Source: Brevundimonas naejangsanensis DSM 23858
GTDB lineage: Bacteria; Pseudomonadota; Alphaproteobacteria; Caulobacterales; Caulobacteraceae
DNA: 64,000 nt
Direction: 5' to 3'
Assembly (NCBI RefSeq): GCF_000421705.1
Contig: NZ_ATXN01000004.1
Span: forward strand, 69,501 to 133,500
Shown here: positions 1-8,872 of the stretch, one piece after another
Layout of the letters: each line of letters opens with the position of its first letter
How positions within the stretch are numbered: position 1 is the first letter of the stretch
Notes under the pieces: model-generated
Database searches by the model: none
The model's input: only the letters and a program-made list of their open reading frames with translations
Told to the model about the DNA's origin: nothing
Made by a program: the position numbers and the translations under genes

Positions 1-869
1 GGCTGATGATGGTGCTGACCGGGCTGGTCCCGGCGCTGGGTCGACTGGCCGAGCGCATTCCCGCCGCCGTCGCCTCGGCCATGCTGGCGGGGGTGCTGCT
101 ACCCTTCTGTCTCAAGCTGTTCCTGGTGTTTCCAACAGATCTGATGCTGGCGGCGGGGCTGCTGCTGGTCTTTCTGGTGATGCGGCGTCTGGCGCCCGCC
201 TGGTCCCTGCCCGCCGTTCTGGTCGCCGCCTTCGCGGTTCTGACCGTGCGTGGGCAGGTCGCCCTGCCCGAGGGAACCGGCCTGTTCGGCGCCCTGTCGC
301 CGGTCATGCCAGCCTTCGACTGGAAGGCGGCGGTCAGTCTGGCCCTGCCGCTGTATCTGGTGACGCTGGCCTCGCAGAACCTGCCCGGTCTGGTGGTGCT
401 GAGGGCCGCAGGCTACGCCCCGCCCGCCGGAAAGCTGATCTTCTGGGGCGGGCTGACCAGCACGCTTCTGGCCCCTTTCGGCGTGCACGGCGTCAATCTG
501 GCCGCCATCACCGCCGCCATCTGCACCGAGCCGGACGCCCACCCCGACCCCGCCAGACGCTGGACCGTGGGGGTGATCTACGGCCTGTTCTATCTGGTCG
601 TCGCCCTGTTCGCGGCGCCGCTGGCGGGCCTGTTCATCGCCATGCCGACCGGCGCGCTTGCCGCCATCACAGGACTGGCCCTGATCGCGCCCCTGACCGG
701 GTCGCTGGGCGCCATGATGAGCGAGGTCAAGAATCGCGAGGCCGCCGTGCTGACCTTCGCCGCCACGGCGTCGGGCGTCGCCCTGTTCGGCGTAGGCTCG
801 GCCTTCTGGGGACTGGCCGTCGGATTTCTGGCGCTGGCGGCGCGACGATGGATCCCCGCGCGCTCCTGA
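1..869 (+). CDS. benE: BenE-type benzoate/H+ symporter, 5'-truncated by window edge
   Basis: An inner-membrane secondary transporter of the benzoate/proton symporter (BenE) family. The reading frame is open to the left edge, so the start codon lies outside the window; about 288 codons are visible. BenE proteins are usually near 390-400 residues, so roughly the C-terminal three quarters is present. Almost the whole visible chain is hydrophobic, with about eight or nine membrane segments. The stretch around GVHGVNLAAITAAICT is typical of the family's conserved intramembrane region. No aromatic degradation genes follow, so the substrate is inferred from family membership only. Confidence 0.8.
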   Translation, partial: LMMVLTGLVPALGRLAERIPAAVASAMLAGVLLPFCLKLFLVFPTDLMLAAGLLLVFLVMRRLAPAWSLPAVLVAAFAVLTVRGQVALPEGTGLFGALSPVMPAFDWKAAVSLALPLYLVTLASQNLPGLVVLRAAGYAPPAGKLIFWGGLTSTLLAPFGVHGVNLAAITAAICTEPDAHPDPARRWTVGVIYGLFYLVVALFAAPLAGLFIAMPTGALAAITGLALIAPLTGSLGAMMSEVKNREAAVLTFAATASGVALFGVGSAFWGLAVGFLALAARRWIPARS

Positions 870-970
870 AGCGATGACGGCGTTTTACATTTCGCACTCT
901 TTACGCCCGAAGCTGGACCGTGGCAGCCTTCTGCCCTCGGCCGACTGGCGGCCGTCAGAGCGAGGCGATC

Positions 971-1144
971 ATGGCGCACAAGTTCGAAGTCTATAAGGAC
1001 AAGGCTGGCGAGTACCGCGTGCGGTTCAAGTACAACTCCGAGATCATCTTCTCTACCGAAGGCTATTCCGACAAGTCGGGCGCCAAGCGCGCCATCGAGT
1101 CGATCAAGAAATACGTTCCTGACGCCCCGGCCGAAGAAATCTGA
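971..1144 (+). CDS. YegP-like DUF1508 small protein
   Basis: A 57-residue soluble protein of the YegP/DUF1508 family, function unknown. The start at MAHKFEVYKD is preferred over an in-frame ATG 51 bases upstream because homology begins there and the upstream residues look like non-coding translation. The domain pattern FEVYKDKAGEYRVRFKYNS, then a GY.sK..A..aIes.k segment, is the family hallmark. E. coli YegP carries two such repeats; this protein has one. It stands alone between benE and a convergent glutathione S-transferase. Confidence 0.8.
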   Translation: MAHKFEVYKDKAGEYRVRFKYNSEIIFSTEGYSDKSGAKRAIESIKKYVPDAPAEEI

Positions 1145-1188
1145 GCCGTAGATTGCGGGGGCTGCTCAAGCGTCCGCCCTCGCCTTCT

Positions 1189-1893
1189 TCAGGAAAGCGG
1201 CGGGATGTTCAGCCCCCGCTGCACGGCCGGACGCGCTACGCCGCGTTCCAGCCAGGCGGCGACATGCGGAAAGTCCGCATAGCCGACCAGATCGCCCGCG
1301 CCATAGTGTTCGACCAGATTGCGCACCCAGCCCAGAGTGGCGATGTCGGCGATGGTGTAGTCGTCACCCATGATCCACTGGCGATCCTTCAGCCGACCTT
1401 CCAGAACGCCCAGCAGACGCCGCGATTCCGCGACGTAGCGGTCGCGCGGCCGCTTGTCCTCAAAGGCGCTGCCCGCATATTTGTGGAAGAAGCCGACCTG
1501 GCCGAACATCGGGCCGATGGCCGCCATCTGGAAGAAGACCCACTGAAGGGTCTCATAGCGCGCTGCCGGATCGGTCGGCAGGAAGCGCCCTGACTTCTCA
1601 GCCAGATAGACCAGGATGGCGCCGGACTCGAACAGGGGCAGCGGCTTCCCGCCGGGACCGTCGGGGTCGATGATCGCCGGGATCTTGCCGTTGGGGTTCA
1701 GCGACAGGAACTCAGGCGTCCAGGTTTCATCCTTACTGATGTCGACCCGGTGGACCTCATAAGGCAGGCCCAACTCCTCCAGCATGATGGAGACCTTCAC
1801 CCCATTGGGCGTCGGCAGAGAGTAGAGCTGCAACCGGTCAGGATGCTGCGGCGGAAACTGGCGGGTGACGGGGAAGGCGGACAGGTCGGCCAT
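1189..1893 (-). CDS. Glutathione S-transferase, YfcG/YghU-like
   Basis: A cytosolic GST-fold protein of 234 residues. The N-terminal thioredoxin-like domain contains LYSLPTPNGVKVSIMLEE and the cis-proline segment NGKIPAIID, followed by FESGAILVYLAE. The C-terminal helical domain carries the N-capping region MGDDYTIADI. The TPNG motif in place of a catalytic Ser or Tyr is characteristic of nu-class GSTs such as YfcG, which act as glutathione-dependent disulfide reductases. The ATG at 1893 is chosen because CCGGAG sits just upstream and the extension to 1950 is unlike the family. It lies 68 bases downstream of rimM on the same strand and could be co-transcribed. Confidence 0.88.
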   Translation of the reverse strand: MADLSAFPVTRQFPPQHPDRLQLYSLPTPNGVKVSIMLEELGLPYEVHRVDISKDETWTPEFLSLNPNGKIPAIIDPDGPGGKPLPLFESGAILVYLAEKSGRFLPTDPAARYETLQWVFFQMAAIGPMFGQVGFFHKYAGSAFEDKRPRDRYVAESRRLLGVLEGRLKDRQWIMGDDYTIADIATLGWVRNLVEHYGAGDLVGYADFPHVAAWLERGVARPAVQRGLNIPPLS

Positions 1894-1961
1894 GGAACGC
1901 TCCGGCTGGTGTGACCCCGTCCATGTCGGAAGCCGCAGGGCGATCCGCAACCGTGTCGGCG

Positions 1962-2489
1962 TCAGCCTTCGTCGCGGTCGCTGACTTCGGTCGGGCGGAC
2001 GATACGCAGCCAGCCGTCGTTGATATGCAGTTCCGGCGCCGCCTCGCGGGTGAAGGGCAGGTACCAGGTCGGGCCGCCTTCGACCGGGGCGATCTCCAGC
2101 ATGTCGTCGGCGCCGAAGTTCTGGACCGACTTCACCGTGCCCAGAACCACGTCGGCCGGATCGCGCCCCTCCAGGCCGATCAGGTCGGCCAGGTAGAACT
2201 CGTCCTCCTCCGGCTGGGGCAGGGCATCGCGGGTGACGAACAGCTTCTGGCCTCGCCGGGCGTCGGCCTCTTCCTTGGTGGCGATCTCCTTGACGCGCGC
2301 CACCACGCCCGCCTTGTCCGGCCGGGCCGAGATCAGGGTCAGCACCGGTTTGCCGTCAGCGCCCAGCAGCGGCGAATAGCCCATCAGGGCCATCGGCTCG
2401 GCGGTATAGGCGCTGATCCGCACCTCGCCCTTCACGCCGAAGGCGCCGCCGATCTGGCCCACCAGGATCAGTCTGTCTTCGCTGCTCAT
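1962..2489 (-). CDS. rimM: Ribosome maturation factor RimM
   Basis: A 175-residue 16S rRNA processing factor that binds ribosomal protein S19 during 30S head assembly. The N-terminal RimM domain opens with LVGQIGGAFGVKGEVRI. A linker leads to the PRC-barrel domain, with EFYLADLIGLE and the end WYLPFTREAAPELHINDGW. Length is normal. A GGAG Shine-Dalgarno lies seven bases before the ATG. It follows rpsP and ffh on the same strand, a conserved bacterial order, but trmD and rplS, which often come next, are absent; a GST gene follows instead. Confidence 0.95.
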   Translation of the reverse strand: MSSEDRLILVGQIGGAFGVKGEVRISAYTAEPMALMGYSPLLGADGKPVLTLISARPDKAGVVARVKEIATKEEADARRGQKLFVTRDALPQPEEDEFYLADLIGLEGRDPADVVLGTVKSVQNFGADDMLEIAPVEGGPTWYLPFTREAAPELHINDGWLRIVRPTEVSDRDEG

Positions 2490-2531
2490 ACCGGGCTCCG
2501 TTTACCGATGCGATGGGGTCCAGATAGCAGA

Positions 2532-2560
2532 AAAGCAGCGCCCCGAAAGGACGCTGCTTT
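2532..2560 (-). terminator. Hairpin between rpsP and rimM
   Basis: Nine-base arms AAAGCAGCG and CGCTGCTTT pair perfectly, with a further TCC/GGG inside. On the minus strand the second arm ends in four T residues. It sits between rpsP and rimM, so it may be an attenuator that lowers rimM expression relative to rpsP rather than an operon end. Confidence 0.65.
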
Positions 2561-2599
2561 CCCGTTTCAAGCGGCCGTGGCCGGATGAAGAGATAAGGC

Positions 2600-3124
2600 T
2601 CAGGCCTGCTCTTCGGTCGCTTCAGCAGCAGCTTCGGCAGGCGCTTCAGCCGCAACTTCAGCCGCAGGGGCTTCTTCAGCCGGAGCTTCTTCCACGGCCG
2701 GGGCGGCGGCAGCGGTGGCGGCGGCTTCAGCGGCCTCGGCCTTGGCGGCGGCTTCGGCCTCCAGGCGATCGGCTTCGCGCTGGGCGCGCTCGGCGGCGCG
2801 TTCCTGGGCCTTCTTGCCCGGCTCGGCCTTCTTGGGGTTGTTGCCCTGGACCCACTGGACCTTGCCGGCCAGCGCTTCGTCCTGGCTCTCGCTGATGAAG
2901 CGGGCGACGCGGTCGGTCGGCTGGGCGCCCTTGGCAAGCCATTCGGCGATGCGGTCGGCCTTCAGGACGATGCGCGGGGTGGCGCTGTCCTTCGGCAGCA
3001 TCGGGTTGTAGCTGCCGACGCGCTCGATGAACTTGCCGTCGCGCGGAGCGTGCGAGTCGGCGATGACGATGTGGTAGTAGGGGCGCTTCTTGGCGCCGCC
3101 GCGGGACAGACGAATCTTCAGCAT
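2600..3124 (-). CDS. rpsP: 30S ribosomal protein S16 with Ala/Glu-rich tail
   Basis: Ribosomal protein S16, 174 residues. The first 80 or so residues are a canonical S16: [20 protein letters not shown] at the start, then [13 protein letters not shown] and [12 protein letters not shown]. The remaining half is a low-complexity extension, first basic ([20 protein letters not shown]) and then made almost only of Ala, Glu and Pro. S16 is normally 80-100 residues in other phyla; extensions of this kind occur in alphaproteobacteria. The gene lies between ffh and rimM, 24 bases after ffh. Confidence 0.95.
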   Translation of the reverse strand: MLKIRLSRGGAKKRPYYHIVIADSHAPRDGKFIERVGSYNPMLPKDSATPRIVLKADRIAEWLAKGAQPTDRVARFISESQDEALAGKVQWVQGNNPKKAEPGKKAQERAAERAQREADRLEAEAAAKAEAAEAAATAAAAPAVEEAPAEEAPAAEVAAEAPAEAAAEATEEQA

Positions 3125-3148
3125 TTTCAGTCTCTTTCTAGAAAGTCA

Positions 3149-4672
3149 TTATTTCTTTTTGGGAAGGCCCGGCAGCCCCGGAAGGCCCCCCGGCAGTTGT
3201 CCGCCGCCCAGACCCGCCAGGCGGTCCTGAATGGCTTTCATTTCATCGGCGCTGGGTTCCGGCATCTTGCCGCCGCCCAGAGCCTTCAGACGGTTCATGT
3301 CCGGGCCGCCGCCCCCCATGCCGGGCAGGCCGCCCATCATGGCCGCCATCTTCTGCAGGTTCTTGCCGCCGCCCTTGGACAGCGACTTGACCATGTCAGC
3401 CATCTGCCGGTGCTGTTTCAGCAGACGGTTGATGTCCTGAACCTCGACGCCGGCGCCCCTGGCCACGCGCTTCTTGCGGCTGGCGTTCAGCAGATCCGGC
3501 TTCTTGCGCTCGGCCTTGGTCATGGAGTTGATGACGGCCAGCTGGCGGTCGATCATCTTGTCCGAGACGTTGTTCTCGGCCATCTGGTTCTTCAGCTTGG
3601 CCACGCCGGGCAGCAGGCCCATGATGCCCTGAAGACCGCCCATCTTCTTCATCTGGTTCAGCTGGCCCGCCAGGTCGTCCAGATCGAACTGACCCTTGGC
3701 CAGCTTGCGGGCCATCTTCTCGGCCTTGGCCTGGTCCAGCTCGCCCGCGGCCTTCTCGACCAGGGCGACGATGTCCCCCTGACCCAGGATGCGGCCGGCC
3801 ACGCGGCGGGCGTCGAACACGTCCAGCGCATCGACCTTTTCGCCCGCGCCCAGATATTTGATCGGCAGGCCGGTGACGGCGCGCATCGACAGCATGGCGC
3901 CGCCGCGCCCGTCGCCGTCGGCGCGGGTCAGCACCAGACCCGTCAGGGGCAGACGCTCATGGAATGCGGCGGCGGTGCGCACCGCGTCCTGACCGGTCAG
4001 GCTGTCGGCGACCAGCAGCGTCTCGACCGGCTTGGCGATCTGCGCGACCTCGGCCACCTCATTCATCAGCCCTTCGTCCAGGGTGATGCGGCCGGCGGTG
4101 TCGAGGATCAGGACGTCGAAGCCCTGCAGCTTGGCCGACTGAAGCGCGCGGCGGGTGATCTGAACCGCGCTCTCGCCCGCCACGATCGGCAGGGTCGCGA
4201 CCTCGATCTGCTGGCCCAGGGTAGCCAACTGTTCCATGGCCGCCGGACGACGCGTGTCCAGCGAGGCCATCATGACCTTCTTCTTGTCGAACTTCGACAG
4301 ACGCAGGGCCAGCTTGGCCGAGGTCGTCGTCTTGCCCGACCCCTGCAGACCGGCCATCAGCACGACGGCGGGCGGGGTCGCATTGGTGTTCAGCGGAACC
4401 GGCTCTTCGCCGCCCAGCATATCGACCAGGCCGTCATAGACGATCTTGATGACCTGATCGGCGGGCTTGACCGCGCGAATGACGTCTTCGCCGGTCGCGG
4501 CCGTCTTGGCGCGGGCGATGAAGTCCTTGACCACCGGCAGGGCGACGTCGGCCTCGAGCAGGGCGACGCGGACCTCGCGCAGGGCCTCCTCGACATCCTT
4601 TTCGGACAGGGCGCCGCGGCCGGTGATCCGGTCGAAGACGCCTGTCAGCCGCTCGTTCAGAGCCTCGAACAT
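3149..4672 (-). CDS. ffh: Signal recognition particle GTPase Ffh
   Basis: The protein component of SRP, 507 residues, which delivers ribosome-nascent chain complexes to FtsY at the membrane. It has an N-terminal helical bundle, then the G domain with P-loop GLQGSGKTTTSAKLA, DTAGR, and TRADGDGRGGAM in place of the more usual TKxDGxxRGG. The C-terminal M domain is methionine-rich and ends in a Gly/Pro/Leu-rich tail. First gene of the ffh-rpsP-rimM group. Its partner receptor ftsY lies 50 kb away at 54983. No 4.5S RNA gene is seen in the window. Confidence 0.96.
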   Translation of the reverse strand: MFEALNERLTGVFDRITGRGALSEKDVEEALREVRVALLEADVALPVVKDFIARAKTAATGEDVIRAVKPADQVIKIVYDGLVDMLGGEEPVPLNTNATPPAVVLMAGLQGSGKTTTSAKLALRLSKFDKKKVMMASLDTRRPAAMEQLATLGQQIEVATLPIVAGESAVQITRRALQSAKLQGFDVLILDTAGRITLDEGLMNEVAEVAQIAKPVETLLVADSLTGQDAVRTAAAFHERLPLTGLVLTRADGDGRGGAMLSMRAVTGLPIKYLGAGEKVDALDVFDARRVAGRILGQGDIVALVEKAAGELDQAKAEKMARKLAKGQFDLDDLAGQLNQMKKMGGLQGIMGLLPGVAKLKNQMAENNVSDKMIDRQLAVINSMTKAERKKPDLLNASRKKRVARGAGVEVQDINRLLKQHRQMADMVKSLSKGGGKNLQKMAAMMGGLPGMGGGGPDMNRLKALGGGKMPEPSADEMKAIQDRLAGLGGGQLPGGLPGLPGLPKKK

Positions 4673-5061
4673 TCAAACCCTTTCATGCGCCTGGGCCTTG
4701 GCCTCCGTGAGCAACACCCATAGGCGGGCGACCTCTGCGAACGATCACGTCGACAGAGGCCCTCTCCATCCTCGTTCTTTTTCGGGGCTATCGGCCGGTC
4801 GGCCTACTTGAGCCCGAATGGGCTGTGCTCAAGTAGCGCTTAGCGCGGTAGCACGACCCAAAAAGCTGTCGTGATGGTGGAGGCGCAGGTTCAATTGCGC
4901 CGGAAGTCGCGGCTTATGGCGGAAAAGCAAGGCGATGTCGACTCCGTTTCTGAAGGAGTAAGGCGACCACAAAAAGGGTTTGCGCGTTGCAACATGGACT
5001 GGCGCGTTCGGATTCCGCTGATACGGTTCCGCTTCCGGCCTCCCCGCTGAGAGACGACCCC
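4673..5061. other. Intergenic region between divergent ffh and ppc
   Basis: This 389-base gap must hold the promoters of ffh and ppc. Its left half contains an inverted pair of CTACTTGAGC (4804-4813) and GCTCAAGTAG (4827-4836) that overlaps a copy of the window's 30-nt palindromic repeat. The right half, about 4860-5050, shows no RNA gene; a 58-codon open frame there lacks a ribosome-binding site and typical codon use. Confidence 0.5.
4825..4854 (+). repeat. REP-like 30-nt palindromic element, copy 1
   Basis: Same architecture as the copies at 8840, 51650, 51690, 56648 and 56688. Outer arms GTGCT and AGCAC replace GGCCT and AGGCC with full pairing kept. Inner arms GCGC/GCGC enclose TTA. The CAAGTAG foot before the inner hairpin is conserved. 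An inverted partial copy lies immediately to the left. Confidence 0.7.
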
Positions 5062-7767
5062 ATGACCCAGACCCCCGAGTTCCCCCACGACCGCCTGCGC
5101 GAAGAGGTTCGGCTGCTGGGCGCCCTGCTGGGCGAGGTGATCCGCGACGAAGGCGGACAGGTCCTCTATGACCGCATCGAGGCGGTGCGGCGCGCCTCGG
5201 TGGCTTATCACCGCGACCCGGCCTCGGACGACGCCTCGGAGTTGGAGCGACTGCTCGGCGAGCTGTCGCTGGATCAGGCCGTCGGCCTGACGCATGGTTT
5301 CGCCGCCTTCTCCCTGCTGGCCAATGTCGCCGAGGACCGGGCGGGCAAGCGCCGCGCCCAGGCCCAGGCCGAAGCGGGCGAACGGGCCGATACGCCCGAG
5401 GGCGTGCTTAAACGACTGGCCGAGGCGGGCGTCGACAGGGGGGCGATGCGCGACCTGCTGGCCCAGGCCCTGATCTCGCCGGTGCTGACCGCCCACCCGT
5501 CCGAGGTCCGGCGCAAGAGCGTCATCGACCGCACCACAGCGGTCGGCGAACTGCTCGACGGTTGCGACCGCGACGGGATCGCCTGCGACGCCAAAACCCT
5601 GAAGGAAGCGCTGCGCCGCCAGATCGTCATCCTGTGGACCACGCGGCTGACCCGCGCCTCGGCTCTGGTGGTGCAGGACGAGATCGACACCGTGGTCGAC
5701 TGGCTGCAGCGCATCTTCCTGCACGTCGCCCCGGCCCAGCTGGCCGAATGGCGCCGCCTGCTGGAGGCGCCGGACCTGGCGCCCTTCGTGCGCATCGGCT
5801 CATGGGTCGGCGGCGACCGCGACGGCAATCCCAATGTCGACGCCGACACCCTGCGCGCCGCCTTCCGCAGCCAGGCCCGCGCCGCGCTGGGCTTCTATCT
5901 GGACGAGGTGCACGCCCTGGGCGCCGAGCTCAGCCTGTCCATCGACCTGACCCGCGTCACCTCCGAACTGGCCGCATTGGCGCAAGGATCAGGCGACGCC
6001 TCCATCCAGCGCGCGGACGAACCCTATCGCCGGGCGCTCAGCCAGATCTACGCCCGCCTGTCGGCCGCCTATCCGACCCTGAGCGGCGAGTCGACGCCGC
6101 GCCCCGCCCGCTTCGCCACCGCCCCCTATGACGGCCCCGACGCCTTCCGCGCCGACCTGAACATCCTGCACGACAGTCTGGTGCGGACCCACGGCGCCGT
6201 CTTCGCCGACGACCGGCTGGCCCGGCTGATCACGGCGGCGGACGTGTTCGGCTTCCACATGGCGACGTTGGACCTGCGCCAGAACTCGGACGTGCATGAA
6301 CGGGTCGTCGCTGACCTGCTGAAGGTCGCGGGCGTCTGCCCCGACTACGCCGCCCTGGACGAGGCCGATCGGCTGGCCGTGCTGGCGCGCGAACTGGCCG
6401 GCCCCCGCCCCCTGTTCTCGCCCTATGCCGACTATGCGACCGAAACGCTGAAGGAGCGCGCCATCCTTCAGGCCGCCGCCGAGGCCCTTTCGACCTTCGG
6501 TCCGCAGGCGATCCGCACCCATATCGTGTCCAAGACCGACGCCGCTTCGGACATGCTGGAGGTCTATCTGCTACTGAAGGAGGTCGGCCTATACGACCCG
6601 ACCGACCCCGGCGCCTGCCCCATTCAGGCCGCGCCCCTGTTCGAGACCATCGACGACCTGCGCGCCGCCCGCGCCACGCTGGAGCGCGTCCTCGCCGAGC
6701 CTTCCGCCCGAGCCGTGGCCGAGGCGCGCGGGGTGCAGGAGGTGATGATCGGCTATTCCGACAGCAATAAGGACGGCTCCTACCTGACTTCGGGCTGGGA
6801 GTTGCACGAGGCCTCGCGCGCCCTGCTGGAGGTCACGCGCGCGGCGGGGGTGCGGCTGCAACTGTTCCACGGCCGGGGCGGCGCCGTGGGGCGCGGCGGC
6901 GGCTCCGCCTTCTCGGCCGTTCTGGGCCAGCCCGCCGGCACCGTCGCGGGCCGCATCCGCGTCACCGAACAGGGCGAGGTCATCGCCAATAAGTACGGCG
7001 AGCCGGAGGTGGCCCAGCGGAACCTCGACGCCCTGACCTGCGGCGCCCTGCTGGCCTCGCTGGGGCCGCAGTCCGACGCGGGCTACAGCGCCCGCCACGG
7101 CGAGACGGCCGCGCGCCTGTCCGCGGCCTCCATGAAGGCCTATCGCGCCCTCGTCTATGACACGCCCGGCTTCGTCGACTATTTCCGCGCCGCCACCCCC
7201 ATCGCCGAGATCGCCGACCTGAAGATCGGCTCGCGCCCGGCCAGCCGCACCGCCTCGCCCGCCATCGAGGACCTGCGCGCCATTCCGTGGGTGTTCAGTT
7301 GGTCGCAGTCGCGGGTCATGCTGCCCGGCTGGTTCGGCTTCGGCTCGGCGGTCCAGGGCGAAGATCCCGCCGAACTGCGCGCCATGGCCGAGACCTGGCC
7401 CTTCTTCCGCACCGTGGTGCAGAACATGGAGATGGTGATGGCCAAGGCCGACATGGCCATCGCCCGCCGCTACGCCGGGCTGGTCCCCGACGTCGTCCTG
7501 GCCGAGCGAATCTACGCCGCCATCCGCGCCGAATGGGACCGCACCGTCGCCGCCGTCCTGTCGATCACCGGCCAGCAGAGCCTGTTGGGAGGCCAGCCCG
7601 AACTGGATCGGCTGATCCGTCAGCGGATGCCCTATGTCGAGCCGCTGAACCATGTGCAGATCGAGCTGATCCGCCGTCGCCGAGCGGGCGACGACGACCC
7701 GCGCGTGCGCAACGGCATCCTTCTGGCCATCAACGGCGTGGCGGCGGGCCTCAGGAACAGCGGCTGA
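5062..7767 (+). CDS. ppc: Phosphoenolpyruvate carboxylase
   Basis: Anaplerotic enzyme of 901 residues that carboxylates PEP to oxaloacetate. Signature segments are LTAHPSEVRRKS with the catalytic His, GSWVGGDRDGNPNV, the active-site loop GYSDSNKDGSYLTSGWELH, and the glycine-rich loop FHGRGGAVGRGGG. The chain ends in LRNSG rather than the near-universal NTG, a conservative Thr to Ser change at a residue position that contributes to the active site and to effector response. The ATG at 5062 is used because family similarity begins there; a longer frame from 4987 would add 25 unconvincing residues. It is convergent with corA. Confidence 0.96.
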   Translation: MTQTPEFPHDRLREEVRLLGALLGEVIRDEGGQVLYDRIEAVRRASVAYHRDPASDDASELERLLGELSLDQAVGLTHGFAAFSLLANVAEDRAGKRRAQAQAEAGERADTPEGVLKRLAEAGVDRGAMRDLLAQALISPVLTAHPSEVRRKSVIDRTTAVGELLDGCDRDGIACDAKTLKEALRRQIVILWTTRLTRASALVVQDEIDTVVDWLQRIFLHVAPAQLAEWRRLLEAPDLAPFVRIGSWVGGDRDGNPNVDADTLRAAFRSQARAALGFYLDEVHALGAELSLSIDLTRVTSELAALAQGSGDASIQRADEPYRRALSQIYARLSAAYPTLSGESTPRPARFATAPYDGPDAFRADLNILHDSLVRTHGAVFADDRLARLITAADVFGFHMATLDLRQNSDVHERVVADLLKVAGVCPDYAALDEADRLAVLARELAGPRPLFSPYADYATETLKERAILQAAAEALSTFGPQAIRTHIVSKTDAASDMLEVYLLLKEVGLYDPTDPGACPIQAAPLFETIDDLRAARATLERVLAEPSARAVAEARGVQEVMIGYSDSNKDGSYLTSGWELHEASRALLEVTRAAGVRLQLFHGRGGAVGRGGGSAFSAVLGQPAGTVAGRIRVTEQGEVIANKYGEPEVAQRNLDALTCGALLASLGPQSDAGYSARHGETAARLSAASMKAYRALVYDTPGFVDYFRAATPIAEIADLKIGSRPASRTASPAIEDLRAIPWVFSWSQSRVMLPGWFGFGSAVQGEDPAELRAMAETWPFFRTVVQNMEMVMAKADMAIARRYAGLVPDVVLAERIYAAIRAEWDRTVAAVLSITGQQSLLGGQPELDRLIRQRMPYVEPLNHVQIELIRRRRAGDDDPRVRNGILLAINGVAAGLRNSG

Positions 7768-8733
7768 TCACAGCCACTTCGACCGCTTGAAGGTGACGTA
7801 CAGGCCGATGCAGATGGCGACGATCAAGGCCAGAACCGCCGGATAGCCATAGGTCCAGCGCAGTTCGGGCATATGCTCGAAATTCATGCCGTAGATGCCC
7901 GCCACCGCCGTCGGCGTGGCCAGGATGGCGGCCCAGGCCGCCAGCTTGCGGGTGATGACGCCCTGCCGCTGCTGCTCCAGCAGGTTCGACACCTCGAACA
8001 CCGAGGCCAGGATGTCGCGCAGGCCCGCCGCCCGGCTGGACACCCGCCGCACATGGTCGGCCACGTCGCGGAAATAGGGCCGCACCTCGCGGTCGATGCA
8101 GGGCAGATCCAGCGACTGCAGCTTGACGCAGACCTCCTCCATCGGCCCCAGCACACGGCTGAACTTCACCAGTTCACGGCGCAGCTGGAACAGACGGGTG
8201 ATGTCGTCGCGCGCCAGGAAACTGTCCAGCGCGACCTGCTCCATCTCCAGCACCTTGTCCTCAATGGCGTCGATGATGGGGATGTAGCCGTCGACGATGA
8301 AGTCCAGCACCCCGTGCAGGATGAAGTCCGGCCCGTGCTTCAGCTGATGCGGCGAGGCCTCCAGTTGAGCGCGCAGCTGGGTGTGGGCGCGCGCCGATCC
8401 GTGGCGGATGGTGATGACGTAGTTGGGTCCGACGAAGACGTGGGTCTCTCCGTACAGGATGCGGTCGCCTTTGGCCTGAGCCGTGCGGGCGACGATGAAC
8501 AGTTCGGAGCCATAGACCTCCAGCTTGGGGATCTGATGCGCCGTCAGGGCGTCCTCGACCGCCAGGGGATGCAGATGGAAACGGCGGACCAGAACGTCGA
8601 ACTCCTCATCCGACGGCTCATGCAGGCCGATCCACAGGTATTCGCCCTCGGCCAGAGCGAGCCCCTGATCCGTCAGCGGCGCTTCGCGCACCCGCTTGCC
8701 GTCCTTGTAGACGTAGGAGGCGACGACGCTCAT
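7768..8733 (-). CDS. corA: CorA-family divalent metal transporter
   Basis: An inner-membrane Mg2+/Co2+ channel of 321 residues. A large cytoplasmic N-terminal domain contains the family segment YLWIGLHEPSDEEFD and long helices from about residue 150. Two C-terminal membrane helices flank the selectivity motif YGMNFEHMPE. The C-terminus ends in a basic FKRSKWL, as usual. The stop codon abuts the ppc stop on the other strand with no gap. A GGAG lies nine bases before the ATG. Confidence 0.93.
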   Translation of the reverse strand: MSVVASYVYKDGKRVREAPLTDQGLALAEGEYLWIGLHEPSDEEFDVLVRRFHLHPLAVEDALTAHQIPKLEVYGSELFIVARTAQAKGDRILYGETHVFVGPNYVITIRHGSARAHTQLRAQLEASPHQLKHGPDFILHGVLDFIVDGYIPIIDAIEDKVLEMEQVALDSFLARDDITRLFQLRRELVKFSRVLGPMEEVCVKLQSLDLPCIDREVRPYFRDVADHVRRVSSRAAGLRDILASVFEVSNLLEQQRQGVITRKLAAWAAILATPTAVAGIYGMNFEHMPELRWTYGYPAVLALIVAICIGLYVTFKRSKWL

Positions 8734-8792
8734 GCAGACTTCTCCAGCAGAACCACGGGCAAGGCTTACGCTACCTCAACGGAAAATAGAAA

Positions 8793-8820
8793 AGGCCCGG
8801 CGGATTGCTCCACCGGGCCT
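8793..8820 (-). terminator. Terminator of the M3 peptidase gene
   Basis: On the minus strand a 12-base-pair stem with one T-G wobble is closed by a GCAA (GNRA) tetraloop and followed by TTTTCTATTTT. It lies 53 bases after the peptidase stop and upstream of corA. The pnp terminator at 24309 has the same inner stem and loop design. Confidence 0.85.
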
Positions 8821-8839
8821 CACCATTCTAGCGTCCAAC

Positions 8840-8869
8840 GGCCTCAAGCAGGCCGAAGGCCGATAGGCC
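8840..8869. repeat. REP-like 30-nt palindromic element, copy 2
   Basis: Outer arms GGCCT and AGGCC, inner arms GGCC and GGCC around GAA, with foot CAAGCAG. The inner stem differs from the GCGC form of other copies but stays fully paired. It sits between the peptidase stop codon (8873) and its terminator. Confidence 0.75.
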
Positions 8870-8872
8870 CAC

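Noticed and set aside
3050..4723. Long plus-strand open frame opposite ffh (557 codons)
   Set aside because: It is the antisense shadow of a well-defined gene. High GC at third positions removes stop codons in the opposite frame; the translation has no recognisable domain.
4880..4902. GGTTCAA sequence resembling a tRNA T-loop
   Set aside because: The flanking GGCGCA/TGCGCC stem has the wrong loop geometry, and no acceptor, D or anticodon arm can be drawn.
4874..5050. 58-codon open frame upstream of ppc
   Set aside because: No Shine-Dalgarno, Arg-rich composition and weak third-position bias; it overlaps the expected ppc promoter.
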